Assembly: GCA_016218105.1 (NCBI GenBank)
Contig: JACRET010000043.1
Location: 1 to 64,000, forward strand
Direction: 5' to 3'
Length of the DNA stretch: 64,000 nt
From: Deltaproteobacteria bacterium
GTDB taxonomy: Bacteria; Desulfobacterota; GWC2-55-46
The notes under the pieces are model-generated. The model ran no database searches, was not told the DNA's origin, and saw nothing but the letters and a program-made list of their open reading frames with translations. Of the stretch, positions 17,433-27,049 are shown piece after piece (the first letter of the stretch is position 1; each line of letters opens with the position of its first letter). Position numbers and translations under genes: made by a program.

Positions 17433-18011
17433 TTATATGCTTCTCTTCTTCGTATTTGTAAGGTCGGCCTTTACTACAATGCCTCTCTTTGACTGTATGA
17501 ACTCAGCCCTCGCGACTACTCCGCCCTCAAAAGACTCCGGTATTGGTTGCGGCTTAAGGAGTTCTTCTCTCTGCCTGACATTGCACCTTGAATCCGTGCA
17601 CGCAAGCTCATATTCACGCCCGAGCCGCACCGCCCTTGTCGGGCAGGCATCCTCGCAGTATCCGCAGAACAGGCATCTTACGAGATCCACCTTCCAGACC
17701 TTCGCCACCCTGTCGGCGATCCCGCGGCCCGTGTCATCCTCCATCGGAATTACCGTGATGCACTGGGTGGGGCAAGCCTTTGAGCAAAGCTCGCAGGCTA
17801 CGCAAAGCTCTCTCCCGTTCTCGTCCTTATTGAGCGTGTGGAGGCCTCTCCAGCGCCTGTGGGGTACCCACTTCTCCTCATCGGGGTATTTGTGCGTAAT
17901 ACTCCTGGAGACGTTATAGCCGAGCGTTATCGAGAGCCCTTTCACGAAATCCGTGAAAAGGACTTTTCTTATCAGATCTAACAAATTTATGCCTTCTTTA
18001 TTATCCGCCAT
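17433..18011 (-). CDS. nuoI: NADH-quinone oxidoreductase subunit I
   Basis: Complex I subunit carrying the two 4Fe-4S clusters N6a and N6b that pass electrons toward NuoB. It has 192 residues. Two ferredoxin motifs are intact: CVACELCSKACP and CLFCGYCEDACP. An N-terminal amphipathic stretch precedes them. It starts 12 bases after nuoH. Its stop codon is flush with a repeat module. Confidence 0.97.
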   Translation of the reverse strand: MADNKEGINLLDLIRKVLFTDFVKGLSITLGYNVSRSITHKYPDEEKWVPHRRWRGLHTLNKDENGRELCVACELCSKACPTQCITVIPMEDDTGRGIADRVAKVWKVDLVRCLFCGYCEDACPTRAVRLGREYELACTDSRCNVRQREELLKPQPIPESFEGGVVARAEFIQSKRGIVVKADLTNTKKRSI

Positions 18012-18023
18012 TACCAGAAACCT

Positions 18024-19058
18024 TTATATGTACAGCCTCATGAGGCCCGTAATAAGTATGGTCACGAGCGATATCGGTATCAGCACCTTCCAGCCTATGT
18101 TCATAAGCTGGTCGTACCTGTATCTCGGAAGCGTGAACCTTATCCACATGAAAAAATAGATGAATGCGGCGACTTTGGCTATAAACCATAATATCGGCGG
18201 TATCGGAAGCGGGATGTTAAAGGGCGCGTTCCATCCGCCGAAGAAAAGGATTACCGAGAGCACCGATACCGAAACCATCGCCACATACTCCGCCAGCATG
18301 AAGAACGCGAACTTCATTCCGCTGTACTCCGTATGGAAGCCGGCGGCAAGGGTTCCCTCATCTTCCGGCAAGTCGAAAGGCACGCGGTTGATTTCGGCTG
18401 TAGACCCTATTATGAATATCGCGAACCATATCGGCCCGACGGGCAGGTAAAAGAAGTTCCAGTTAAGCAGGCTTCCGCCCTGGCTCCTTACTATGTCCAC
18501 GAGGCTTAAGGAGTTCGCGAGCATCACAACGCCAATGGCTGCGAAACTTACGGAAATTTCATAGCTTATCATCTGGGCGGAGGAACGTAGCCCTCCGAGG
18601 AGCGAGTACTTGCTGTTTGACGCCCAACCGCCGAGTATTATGCCGTAAATGCCAAGCCCAGATATTGCGAGCACGTAAAGGATACCCACGTTCATGTCTG
18701 AGAGGTAAAGTGTCACCTCTTTATCGAGCCCCGGTATCAATACGCTCTCGCCAAACGGGATAGCGGCGAAGACCGCGAACGCAGGCACCATCGCGAGTAA
18801 AGGAGCTATGACGAAGAGCAGCTTATCCGCCTTGTCCGGGATGATATCTTCTTTAAAGAGCAGCTTTATCATGTCCGCGAACGGCTGCAGGAGCCCGTGA
18901 GGGCCGACCCTCCAGGGGCCGAGCCTTACCTGTATGTGACCGGCGACCTTCCTCTCAAGCCAGGTCAGAGGCAATGGAAGCCCGAAGAGGATCATCGTTA
19001 TGACCCCGGCCTTGACTATTATGAGGAAGAACTCCAGTATCGTTGATGTATCAGGCAT
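18024..19058 (-). CDS. nuoH: NADH-quinone oxidoreductase subunit H
   Basis: Membrane subunit that forms the quinone channel and E-channel of complex I. It has 344 residues and eight to nine helices. Conserved motifs are PLPLTWLERKVAGHIQVRLGP near the N-terminus, EINRVPFDLPEDEGTLAAG in the acidic E-channel loop, and RFTLPRYRYDQLMNIGWK near the end. It follows the CNB-domain gene (49-base gap). Confidence 0.97.
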   Translation of the reverse strand: MPDTSTILEFFLIIVKAGVITMILFGLPLPLTWLERKVAGHIQVRLGPWRVGPHGLLQPFADMIKLLFKEDIIPDKADKLLFVIAPLLAMVPAFAVFAAIPFGESVLIPGLDKEVTLYLSDMNVGILYVLAISGLGIYGIILGGWASNSKYSLLGGLRSSAQMISYEISVSFAAIGVVMLANSLSLVDIVRSQGGSLLNWNFFYLPVGPIWFAIFIIGSTAEINRVPFDLPEDEGTLAAGFHTEYSGMKFAFFMLAEYVAMVSVSVLSVILFFGGWNAPFNIPLPIPPILWFIAKVAAFIYFFMWIRFTLPRYRYDQLMNIGWKVLIPISLVTILITGLMRLYI

Positions 19059-19107
19059 TTTTTAAGGTTCTCTTTTTTATTTTGCGCTTCGGTACGTTAA
19101 AAAAACT

Positions 19108-19578
19108 CTACCTTCTTCTGCCCCACATATAATTTATCATCTCGATATACCTTGAGTTCATGCCGCGCACTATCGAGTGTATCGTGAAGACTATATTTTT
19201 AAGCATCTTGTAGATGATCCGGGGATTGCCGTCCACAAGCGTTTCGAAATCCGCCTTCTCTATTACGTAAGTCTCAAGGTCGGAAACCGCCACAACAGTG
19301 GCTGAACGGGGTCTACCGTCCAGGAAACTCATCTCCCCGAATATATCGCCGTCCTTCATTATCGTAAGGGTGAAAAGCTCCCCGTCCGGCGCTATCTTGC
19401 AGGCCTTGACCTCGCCTTTCCTTATTATATAGATCGAAGCCCCGTCCTCTGATTCCTTGAATATCGTATCGCCGAGCTTGAATTCCTTCTTTTTAACTAC
19501 CTTCGAAACAATCTCCAACTCATTATCGGAAAGGTCTGTAAAGAACGGCAACTCTCTAAGTAATTTTGGGTCTACCAT
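19108..19578 (-). CDS. Cyclic nucleotide-binding-domain protein embedded in the nuo operon
   Basis: A 156-residue stand-alone cNMP-binding beta-barrel (residues about 10-135) of the CRP family. The phosphate-binding cassette reads FGEMSFLDGRPRSATVVA, with the Glu and Arg that contact cyclic nucleotide both present. There is no DNA-binding helix-turn-helix after the hinge helix, only about 20 further residues ending in WGRRR. It has a strong ribosome site (GGGAGGTGG) and sits between nuoG and nuoH with short gaps. It may sense a cyclic nucleotide and act by protein contact, possibly on complex I or its assembly; nothing direct shows this. Confidence 0.85.
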   Translation of the reverse strand: MVDPKLLRELPFFTDLSDNELEIVSKVVKKKEFKLGDTIFKESEDGASIYIIRKGEVKACKIAPDGELFTLTIMKDGDIFGEMSFLDGRPRSATVVAVSDLETYVIEKADFETLVDGNPRIIYKMLKNIVFTIHSIVRGMNSRYIEMINYMWGRRR

Positions 19579-19635
19579 GATCCACCTCCCAAACCTTGTT
19601 CAGGCAGCGCGGAAAACCCGCCGCCCGTCTTGCGT

Positions 19636-22140
19636 TTAAGCCTTGCTGATCTTTACCGACGGCGACCCTTCGCCGCGCGTGAAAAACCTGTTAACAGGGA
19701 CATCCTCGAAGTTCTCGCCCATAAACACTATTCCGTTCTTCGAGCCCGAAGCCGTTCTTAAGGTAACTACAGCTTCATAGTCTTTTGATTTTATCTTTAC
19801 CCTCTCGCCGCTCTTAAGGCCTAATGACTTCGCGTCCTCTTCGCTTATCTCTATCACCGCGGCCTTCAAGAGGCCCGAAAGCGTCTCCGACCTCATCGAG
19901 GCCTTTCCGGAGTGGAAGAGATGGTTTCCGGTAATGAGCTTGAAAGGATATTCCTTGTCTTCATTCCCTTTGGGGCTGAAATCCGCCACCTCAAGCGAAG
20001 CGTTCCCCGAAGGCCGTACCAGCGCCTCCTTAAGATCGAGCTTGTTGTCGCTGTTCCTCTTATTATTGAAGGAGAGGCTTACCTCTGCGTACATCTCATT
20101 AGTACTGCGTATCTCGTCCAGGACGAGCGGGAAGTTCTTTGGGCCAAACGCCGGGTCGAATCTCTCGCCAAGCGCCCTTATGATATCCAGGTCCGGCTTT
20201 GCCTTTCCCGGCGGGTTGATAAGCCTCCTAATAATCTGGGCCCTGCCCTCCTGGTTAGTGAATATGCCTTCCTTTTCGCCGAAACTGGCGCCAGGAAGAA
20301 CCACATGGGCGAGCTTCGCCGTCTCGGTCATGAATGTGTCCTGCACCACGAGGAATTTAACCCTCGACAGCGCCGATGCCGCGAACCCCTCGTCAGGATA
20401 CATGGATACTACGTCGGAACCTGCTATGTAAAGCGAATCGATATTCCCTTTTGATGCCGCTTCCAGCATGCCATCGCAGCCAAGCCCCTTTTCCGCGGCC
20501 TTCGAGTATGCCGGGCCAAGGGAAGGATGCACACCCATCTCCCATGCCCCTCTCTGGTTACAGCGGTCCAGCACAGGCAATATGGAGACTTTCTTCCCGG
20601 ATGACCTGAGGAGTTCCCTAAGAAGCCCCAGCTTCTTTATTCCCTCAGGGAACCTAAGGAATTCCGTACCCGCCATTATCGAGACCGTCTGGGAGGCGCG
20701 CACCTTGTTTACAAGGGAATCTACCAGCTCTTTTTTGACGCCGGCGGCGCGTAACTCCTCATCAAGCTTCCCTGAAGCTATCGCCTTGAGCTCATCAGAC
20801 GCCGCGACCTTCTCTGCGTTAAGGCTGAGCACAACCGCCTCGATGAGCGCGCCTTCTTTCCCGGCCATATGCCTTATCGCAAGGTTCGCGGAGGAGTCGA
20901 GCTTCATGGCCCTCGGAGAGGCGATAATGACGTTCATCCGCCTGCCCGCGCTTATGCGCCTTACTATATAATCCGTTACCGGGTTCTCATCTGATAGATG
21001 CGTGCCTATTATAATTACGGTGTCCGACTCCATGCAGTCAAATACCGAGACCCCGCCCTCGTTCATCGAGGTTGCCTTGATAAAGCCCTCCACGGCCTTG
21101 GCGTCCCACCGCGAGCTTGAATCTATGTTGGGGCTCTTTAATATCGTCCTGAAGAGCTTCTGGAACAGATACAGCTCTTCGTTTGTAAGCCTCGGCGAAG
21201 CTATACCGCCGAGCTTCTCGCCCCTTGTCGATGAAAAACCGTCTTTTACCGCGGCCAGGGCCTCTTGCCAGGACGCAGGCTCAAGTTTTCCGTATTTCCT
21301 TATAAGAGGCGTCTTTAGCCTGTCGAGATGGGTGACGTAATCGCAGCCGAACCTTCCGCGTGCGCACAAGGTCTCGCTGTTGAGCCCCACTCCGAGCTGC
21401 GCCTTTGACCTTATAAGCACCCCGCCCCTCTCCTCTATCACCATCCTGCACCCTGTGGCGCAGTATGGGCATACGGTATCGGCGCCTTTCAAATCCCAGG
21501 GCCTGGTCTTGTATCTATAGGGAAGCCGCATGAAACAGCCGACCGGACAGACTTCAATGCAGTTGCCGTCCTGGTCGCAGTCGAGGAAGTGCCTGAAGAA
21601 GCTCGTCTCTTCCTGATGGTCGCCTCTTCCGAGCGCGCCGAGGACGTTGGCGCCGACGACCTCCCTGCAGACCCTGACGCATTTCATGCACTGAACGCAT
21701 CTGTTTGAGTTCTTTATTATGACCGGGCTTAAGGAATAGTCCTTTTCCTGGAACTTGAACTTGGGCTCTGAATGCCTCCCCTTGTGCGGGCCGTACTTAT
21801 AGACCATGTCCTGAAGCTCGCACTCGCCGCCTTTGTCGCAGACAGGGCAGTCCAGGGCATGATTGGCCAGCAGGAACTCCAGCATCGACGCCCTCGCGGA
21901 CATAACGGTCGACGTCTCGGTATTTATGGACATACCGTGGAGCACGGGGGTCACGCAGGAGGGTTGGAGCTTTTTCTGCCCTTCTATCTCGACCAGGCAC
22001 ATCCTGCATGAGCCTATGCCCACGAGGTCGGCCTGATAGCAGAATGTCGGGATCTCGTATCCCGCCCGTCTCGCCGCGTCGAGGATAAGGGTGTTATCCT
22101 CTACCGTTACTTCTTTTCCGTTTATTTTTACTGTTACCAT
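19636..22140 (-). CDS. nuoG: NADH-quinone oxidoreductase subunit G
   Basis: Largest peripheral subunit of complex I, holding clusters N1b, N4 and N5. It has 834 residues. The N-terminal 2Fe-2S ligands are C34, C45, C48 and C62. The His-Cys motif around CPVCDKGGEC and the ferredoxin-like CVQCMKCVRVC and CIEVCPVGC motifs follow. The rest is a molybdopterin oxidoreductase-like domain, starting with a further Cys set CPYCATGCRM, which may hold the extra N7 cluster, so the protein is of the N7-containing type (inference). Confidence 0.96.
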   Translation of the reverse strand: MVTVKINGKEVTVEDNTLILDAARRAGYEIPTFCYQADLVGIGSCRMCLVEIEGQKKLQPSCVTPVLHGMSINTETSTVMSARASMLEFLLANHALDCPVCDKGGECELQDMVYKYGPHKGRHSEPKFKFQEKDYSLSPVIIKNSNRCVQCMKCVRVCREVVGANVLGALGRGDHQEETSFFRHFLDCDQDGNCIEVCPVGCFMRLPYRYKTRPWDLKGADTVCPYCATGCRMVIEERGGVLIRSKAQLGVGLNSETLCARGRFGCDYVTHLDRLKTPLIRKYGKLEPASWQEALAAVKDGFSSTRGEKLGGIASPRLTNEELYLFQKLFRTILKSPNIDSSSRWDAKAVEGFIKATSMNEGGVSVFDCMESDTVIIIGTHLSDENPVTDYIVRRISAGRRMNVIIASPRAMKLDSSANLAIRHMAGKEGALIEAVVLSLNAEKVAASDELKAIASGKLDEELRAAGVKKELVDSLVNKVRASQTVSIMAGTEFLRFPEGIKKLGLLRELLRSSGKKVSILPVLDRCNQRGAWEMGVHPSLGPAYSKAAEKGLGCDGMLEAASKGNIDSLYIAGSDVVSMYPDEGFAASALSRVKFLVVQDTFMTETAKLAHVVLPGASFGEKEGIFTNQEGRAQIIRRLINPPGKAKPDLDIIRALGERFDPAFGPKNFPLVLDEIRSTNEMYAEVSLSFNNKRNSDNKLDLKEALVRPSGNASLEVADFSPKGNEDKEYPFKLITGNHLFHSGKASMRSETLSGLLKAAVIEISEEDAKSLGLKSGERVKIKSKDYEAVVTLRTASGSKNGIVFMGENFEDVPVNRFFTRGEGSPSVKISKA

Positions 22141-22170
22141 TTTTTCTGCCGTTTTAATCTATTCGTTCTA

Positions 22171-23430
22171 TCAAGAAACCATGCACCGCTTGTGATCCAC
22201 ATGGTACTGGAACTCTTCCCTGAAGTTCTTAAGATGCCCTCTCAAGGCCATCACTGCCCCGTCGCCGAGCGGGCAGAATGTGCGTCCGAAGATGTTCGTG
22301 CATAAGCTCTCAAGAAGCTCTACATCCCCTGGCCTTCCCTGCCCGTGCTCTATCCTCTTCAGCACATTCGTCAGCCAGGGCGTGCCGTCGCGGCACGGAG
22401 TGCATTTTCCGCATGACTCATGGCTGAAAAACCTGTTTATAATGTAAGCCGACTTTACCATGCAGGCCGACTCGTCCATCACTATCACCGCGCCTGACCC
22501 CAGCATCGAGCCCTTGGCCGCGAGCGAATCGAAATCAAGCGGCGTATCCAATTCCTTCGAAGTCAAGAGCGGCGCGCTTACTCCGCCCGGTATCACAGCC
22601 TTCAAGGGCCTGTCGGAGATCATCCCTCCGCAGTGGTTGTAGATCAAATCCCTTACTGTAACCCCCATCGGAAGCTCGTAAAGGCCCGGCTTTTTGACAT
22701 GGCCGCTTACGCCGTAAATCTTCGGCCCGGGGCTCTTCTCAGGTCCTATGGATGAGAACCACTTTGGCCCCTTCTCTATTATCGCCGGCACGCAGGCAAG
22801 CGTTTCCACATTATTTATGACCGTCGGCTTGCCGTAAAGTCCGGCAAGGGCCGGGAACGGCGGTTTCTTTCTTGGCTGCGCCCTGTAGCCCTCGATGGAC
22901 TCCAGGAGCGCTGTTTCCTCGCCGCATATATATGCGCCGAATCCCCTATGTATGTACATATCAAGAGAGAAGTTAGAGCCGAATATGTTCTTCCCGAGGA
23001 ATCCCTTTGCATACGCCTCGTCTATGGCGGCCTGCAGCCTCCTTGTGCCGAAGACGAATTCGCCTCTTATATATATGTAGCCGGCCGACGCGCCTATCGC
23101 GTAGCAGGTGATCATCATGCCTTCGAGCAGGAGGTGCGGGTCATGGTCCATTATGGCCCTGTCCTTGAAGGTGCCTGGCTCTCCCTCATCGGCGTTGCAG
23201 CACAGATACTTCTGAATCGTCGGGTCCTTCGGTATAAAGCTCCACTTAAGGCCGGTTGAAAAACCCGCTCCGCCGCGCCCGCGAAGCCCCGAGTCCTTTA
23301 CCATCTGGACGATATTATCGGGCCTCATCTTAAGCGCTTCCTGTATAGCCTTGTATCCTCCGTTAGCCACATAGTTCTCAAGCTTAAAGGATTCGGGCTT
23401 GCCCAGGTTTTTTAAAAGTACTTTTTCCAT
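22171..23430 (-). CDS. nuoF: NADH-quinone oxidoreductase subunit F
   Basis: NADH dehydrogenase subunit of complex I with FMN and cluster N3. It has 419 residues. The glycine-rich NADH-binding motif GLRGRGGAGFSTGLKW, the FMN-site stretch CNADEGEPGTFKDR and the cluster ligands CGKCTPCRDG with a later Cys (LCTNIFGRTFCPLGDGA) are all present. Its presence with nuoE and nuoG shows a complete NADH-input module, unlike the F420 or ferredoxin-type complexes that lack it. Confidence 0.97.
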   Translation of the reverse strand: MEKVLLKNLGKPESFKLENYVANGGYKAIQEALKMRPDNIVQMVKDSGLRGRGGAGFSTGLKWSFIPKDPTIQKYLCCNADEGEPGTFKDRAIMDHDPHLLLEGMMITCYAIGASAGYIYIRGEFVFGTRRLQAAIDEAYAKGFLGKNIFGSNFSLDMYIHRGFGAYICGEETALLESIEGYRAQPRKKPPFPALAGLYGKPTVINNVETLACVPAIIEKGPKWFSSIGPEKSPGPKIYGVSGHVKKPGLYELPMGVTVRDLIYNHCGGMISDRPLKAVIPGGVSAPLLTSKELDTPLDFDSLAAKGSMLGSGAVIVMDESACMVKSAYIINRFFSHESCGKCTPCRDGTPWLTNVLKRIEHGQGRPGDVELLESLCTNIFGRTFCPLGDGAVMALRGHLKNFREEFQYHVDHKRCMVS

Positions 23431-23474
23431 TCTGCGGTTCTGTTCCCAGGGTGGGGTAGTGCCCCGGCCCTCAG

Positions 23475-23945
23475 TTATTCAAGGCCCTTAAGTATCTCGT
23501 CAACTTTCGCTTCAGTTAAATTCTCGTGATAGTCGTCATTTATCTGCATCATCGGCGCGGTTCCGCACGAGCCGAGGCACTCAACGGTTGAGAGCGTGAA
23601 CTTCTTGTCTGGAGTGGTCTCGCCTGTCTTTATGTTAAGCGTCCTCTCCATATGCTTGATGAGGTGCTCCGCGCCAAGCAGCGAGCAGGAAATATTCCTG
23701 CACACCTGCACATGGTATCTGCCGACCGGCTTGTCGATGTTGTACATCGTATAAAAAGCCGCGGCGGCGTTCACCTCAACAGCCTGCATCTCAAGTATCG
23801 CGGCGACCTCGTCCATGTCTTCCTTCGTAAGATGCCCTCCGCAGCCTTTCTGTGCGGCCCTCAGGGCATCCATGACGGCAGACCTTTTATTCGGGTACTT
23901 CCGAAGCGCCGCTTCTATCTCTTTTTTTGCGTTTTCTGAAAGCAT
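23475..23945 (-). CDS. nuoE: NADH-quinone oxidoreductase subunit E
   Basis: Thioredoxin-like 2Fe-2S subunit (cluster N1a) of the NADH-input module. It has 156 residues. The four cysteines are visible as CRNISCSLLG and ECLGSCGTAPMM. An N-terminal helical domain includes RSAVMDALRAAQ. It lies 44 bases upstream of nuoF and 95 bases after nuoD. Confidence 0.96.
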   Translation of the reverse strand: MLSENAKKEIEAALRKYPNKRSAVMDALRAAQKGCGGHLTKEDMDEVAAILEMQAVEVNAAAAFYTMYNIDKPVGRYHVQVCRNISCSLLGAEHLIKHMERTLNIKTGETTPDKKFTLSTVECLGSCGTAPMMQINDDYHENLTEAKVDEILKGLE

Positions 23946-24040
23946 ATCCCTGCTCTAAATGTTAATTGCTCACCGGCAATGAACCCTCCGGTCCCGCTTC
24001 AGGCTTTTTCCGGAGCTTCGATACTTAATGCCTCATCCGA

Positions 24041-25231
24041 TTACTTGTCGCATTCGCCAAAAACAGGGTCAAGGCTTGACACGATGGCTATGACGTCGGC
24101 CAGGTATCTTCCCTTTGACATATGGTTTATGGTCTGGAGGTTATTAAACGATGGAACCCTTAATTTAAGCCTGTACGGCTTCTCCGTGCCATCGCTCACT
24201 ATATAAACCCCAAGCTCTCCCTTGGGGGCCTCTATCGCTGAATACACCTCGCCTTTCGGCACCTTGAACCCCTGCGAGACATATTTAAAATGATGTATCA
24301 ACGCTTCCATGTTCTTATAAACATCGGGCTTTGGCGGTGGGACTATCTGCGGCATATCCACGTTAAACGGCCCGTCCGGCAGGTCCTTAAGCGCCTGTTT
24401 AACGATGCGCAGCGACTGCTTTATCTCTTCGAACCTGACGTTATACCTGTCCAGGCAATCCCCGTTCCGTCCCGTCGGCACATCGAACTCGAACCTGTCG
24501 TACACAAGATACGGTTCATCCTTCCTGATGTCCCATTTGATCCCGCTGGCCCGCAGGGCCGGCCCGCTCAATCCCATTGACACGGCTTCTTCGCCGGATA
24601 TCAGCCCTACGCCTTTATTCCTCTGTATCCATATCCTGTTCCCGAGCAGTATCTTTTCATATTCATCGAGCCTCTTGGGCATTATCTCCAGGAGGTTTTT
24701 GATCGATTCCTTAATGCCTTCGGTAAAGTCGTACCTTACTCCGCCTACGCGCAGGTAGCTTAAGGTCATCCGCGCGCCGCATATCTGCTCGAATATATCG
24801 AGAACGATCTCCCTCTCCCGCATGGCGTAAAGGAGTATCGTCATCGCGCCCAGGTCCAGCGCCCAGGCCCCAAGGGCCAGCAGGTGCCCCGCTATCCTCG
24901 AAAGCTCCGCGGAAATGACCCTGATGTATTTCGCGCGCTCTGTTATTTCAAGGCCCAGGAGCTTCTCAACCGCCATCACGTAGGCAAGATTGTTGCTCAT
25001 CGCGCACATGTAATCGAGCCTGTCTGTATAAGGGACGAACTGGTGATAAAGGAGGTTCTCCGCTATCTTTTCCGTGCCTCTGTGGAGATACCCGATATCA
25101 GGCTCTACATTTATTATCTTTTCACCCTGAATATCCAGAATAAGATGCAAAACCCCGTGTGTCGAGGGGTGCTGCGGTCCCATATGGAGTGTGACTTCCT
25201 GGGTAGATATTATTTCTTCGCGCTCAGGCAT
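24041..25231 (-). CDS. nuoD: NADH-quinone oxidoreductase subunit D
   Basis: 49-kDa subunit forming the quinone-binding pocket with NuoB. It has 396 residues, separate from nuoC (no CD fusion). It shows the quinone-site motif MGPQHPSTHGVLHLILD and the [NiFe]-hydrogenase-like C-terminus, whose metal cysteines are absent as in all complex I. The typical PKGELGVYIVSDGTEKPYR stretch is present. The protein ends in a short extension (FGECDK). Confidence 0.97.
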   Translation of the reverse strand: MPEREEIISTQEVTLHMGPQHPSTHGVLHLILDIQGEKIINVEPDIGYLHRGTEKIAENLLYHQFVPYTDRLDYMCAMSNNLAYVMAVEKLLGLEITERAKYIRVISAELSRIAGHLLALGAWALDLGAMTILLYAMREREIVLDIFEQICGARMTLSYLRVGGVRYDFTEGIKESIKNLLEIMPKRLDEYEKILLGNRIWIQRNKGVGLISGEEAVSMGLSGPALRASGIKWDIRKDEPYLVYDRFEFDVPTGRNGDCLDRYNVRFEEIKQSLRIVKQALKDLPDGPFNVDMPQIVPPPKPDVYKNMEALIHHFKYVSQGFKVPKGEVYSAIEAPKGELGVYIVSDGTEKPYRLKLRVPSFNNLQTINHMSKGRYLADVIAIVSSLDPVFGECDK

Positions 25232-25321
25232 GCTTTTAATTTACTGCCGTTAGGCCTAACGAGTTATTTTTATTTTTTATTCTTTTTCGGCGTAAGCAAA
25301 TCACGCCGCTTATGTCTTTAC

Positions 25322-25834
25322 TCAGATTTCTTCCGGCTTTTCTTCGCCATAAGGGTTATATCTATCCTTGTAGCCCCTTAGAGGGTAGTCTTTTCTGAGC
25401 GGGAACCCTTCCCAGTCATTGGCCAGATATATCCTCTTAAGGTCAGGATGGCCTTCAAAGACTATTCCGAACATGTCATATGCTTCCCGTTCGGGCCAAT
25501 CGGCCCCGGGCCATATCGAGGTTATGGAAGGCACGGTCTCGCCTTCTCCCGCTTTTACCTTTATCCTTATCCTGTGCTTCTTGGGGATCGAATAGAAGTG
25601 ATAGACGACCTCGAACCTCGGCGCCGCACCGTAATAATCGACCCCCGATATATCCGCGAGAAAGTTCATCCGAAGCTCAGGATCGGTCTTCAGGAAATTG
25701 CAGATGGCGCGAAGCGCCTTAATCTCGACCAGATGGGTTATCTCGCCTTTAAAAATGGTAGTCTCGATTATATCGTGCCTGAACGAGTCCCTTAACTTCT
25801 TTATAAGAACTTCTTCTTTGTCTAAAGGTGTCAT
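25322..25834 (-). CDS. nuoC: NADH-quinone oxidoreductase subunit C
   Basis: 30-kDa peripheral subunit that joins the hydrophilic arm. It has 170 residues. The signature [21 protein letters not shown] and the C-terminal [11 protein letters not shown] are present. Its ATG overlaps the nuoB stop codon by four bases. The 90 bases between it and nuoD hold no gene. Confidence 0.96.
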   Translation of the reverse strand: MTPLDKEEVLIKKLRDSFRHDIIETTIFKGEITHLVEIKALRAICNFLKTDPELRMNFLADISGVDYYGAAPRFEVVYHFYSIPKKHRIRIKVKAGEGETVPSITSIWPGADWPEREAYDMFGIVFEGHPDLKRIYLANDWEGFPLRKDYPLRGYKDRYNPYGEEKPEEI

Positions 25835-26400
25835 TTGCTTAAAGCTATCTTCCTCTCTTCAAGGATGAAGGGGTTCTCCCTCTTTATCTTTTCCATCAGC
25901 TGCAAAAATCCGAAAAGGAGCGCGTCAGGCCTGGGCGGGCACCCCGGTATATACACATCGACAGGCACTACAAGGTCAGTGCCCTGCACGACCGCATACG
26001 TATTGTAAGGCCCTCCTGCCGATGCGCAGCCGCCCTGCGCTATGACCCACCTCGGCTCAGGCATCTGGTCATACAGCTTCTTGACCGCGGGGGCTATTTT
26101 CTTGGTCATCGTCCCTGCCACGACCATAACGTCCGACTGGCGGGGAGAGGGCCTGAATACTATGCCGAGCCTGTCCGTATCGTAACGGGAGCACCCTGCC
26201 GCGATCATCTCTATGGCGCAGCACGCGAGCCCGAATGTCATCGGCCAGAGCGCGGATGAACGCCCCCAGTTGACAACGTCGCCGACAACGGCGTTATGCT
26301 TGACCGTCTTGACGAGCGGGTTGTTCCTTATGACATCGGCTATGGACTCGAGGGTGGTAAAAAAAAGAGACTCCTCGAGCGGGTTTTTGTTCTCGTCCAT
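25831..26400 (-). CDS. nuoB: NADH-quinone oxidoreductase subunit B
   Basis: Subunit that carries the terminal cluster N2 next to the quinone. It has 189 residues. The tandem-Cys ligand motif [26 protein letters not shown] and the last ligand in [13 protein letters not shown] are all present. It lies 68 bases after nuoA and overlaps nuoC. Confidence 0.97.
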   Translation of the reverse strand: MDENKNPLEESLFFTTLESIADVIRNNPLVKTVKHNAVVGDVVNWGRSSALWPMTFGLACCAIEMIAAGCSRYDTDRLGIVFRPSPRQSDVMVVAGTMTKKIAPAVKKLYDQMPEPRWVIAQGGCASAGGPYNTYAVVQGTDLVVPVDVYIPGCPPRPDALLFGFLQLMEKIKRENPFILEERKIALSK

Positions 26401-26468
26401 AAACGCCTTTTCTACATTAAATATCAGTTTGTTTTTTTAAAAATTTTAAATCGCAAAACCTGTGAAAG

Positions 26469-26834
26469 CTAAACCCATTCAAGCGCACCCTTGACCCAGG
26501 CGTAGATAAGCCCTATCGCAAGGATAGCTATAAATACTATCATCTCAACGAATATGAAAACCGATAGCGCTTTGTCTGTTAATAGTACTGCCCAGGGGAA
26601 AAGGAAGAGTGTTTCAACGTCGAAGACGATAAAGAGTATGGCTATAATAAAGAAATGCACCCTGAAATGGCCCTGGTTAGCCTCTCCAACAGGCTCCATG
26701 CCGCACTCCCAAGGAGACAGCTTTTCCCTGTAAGGGTTCCTTGGACGGAAGATGAAGCTCATGAAGAGGGCACCGATGGCCATGAAAGAGGCCAGACCTA
26801 TCATCACGAGAACAGGCAGATAAGAAAAAACCAT
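26469..26834 (-). CDS. nuoA: NADH-quinone oxidoreductase subunit A
   Basis: Three-helix membrane subunit at the hinge of complex I. It has 121 residues. The conserved loop with SPWECGMEPVGEANQGHFRVHFF and the acidic FIVFDVETLFLFPWA are present. It is the first gene of the 17-kb operon and lies about 80 bases downstream of a good sigma-70 promoter (26917-26945). Confidence 0.96.
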   Translation of the reverse strand: MVFSYLPVLVMIGLASFMAIGALFMSFIFRPRNPYREKLSPWECGMEPVGEANQGHFRVHFFIIAILFIVFDVETLFLFPWAVLLTDKALSVFIFVEMIVFIAILAIGLIYAWVKGALEWV

Positions 26835-26916
26835 CTTAGACCCCTTCGCTGTTTCTTACAATAAAGATTGTAAAAAAGTTCTATTTGTTACGATAAAATC
26901 GGCCAGGGTAGAAGGC

Positions 26917-26945
26917 AAGATAAAACAACCGCGAACTTTTGTCAA
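26917..26945 (-). promoter_or_regulatory. Probable promoter of the nuo operon
   Basis: On the minus strand TTGACA (26940-26945) and TATCTT (26917-26922) are separated by 17 bases. Just upstream of the -35 lies the palindrome CTGTATACAG (26961-26970), part of a GTATACTGTATAC repeat, a possible regulator site. The leader to nuoA is about 75 bases. The remaining intergenic sequence to 27049 shows no gene. Confidence 0.65.
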
Positions 26946-27049
26946 GGATAAAATGGTATACTGTATACAGTTATTGGGGAGAAATCGAACGCTTCACTCA
27001 CATTAGTTCCAGCCAAGGCGTAATAACCTTAAAATACAATAACTTACCC

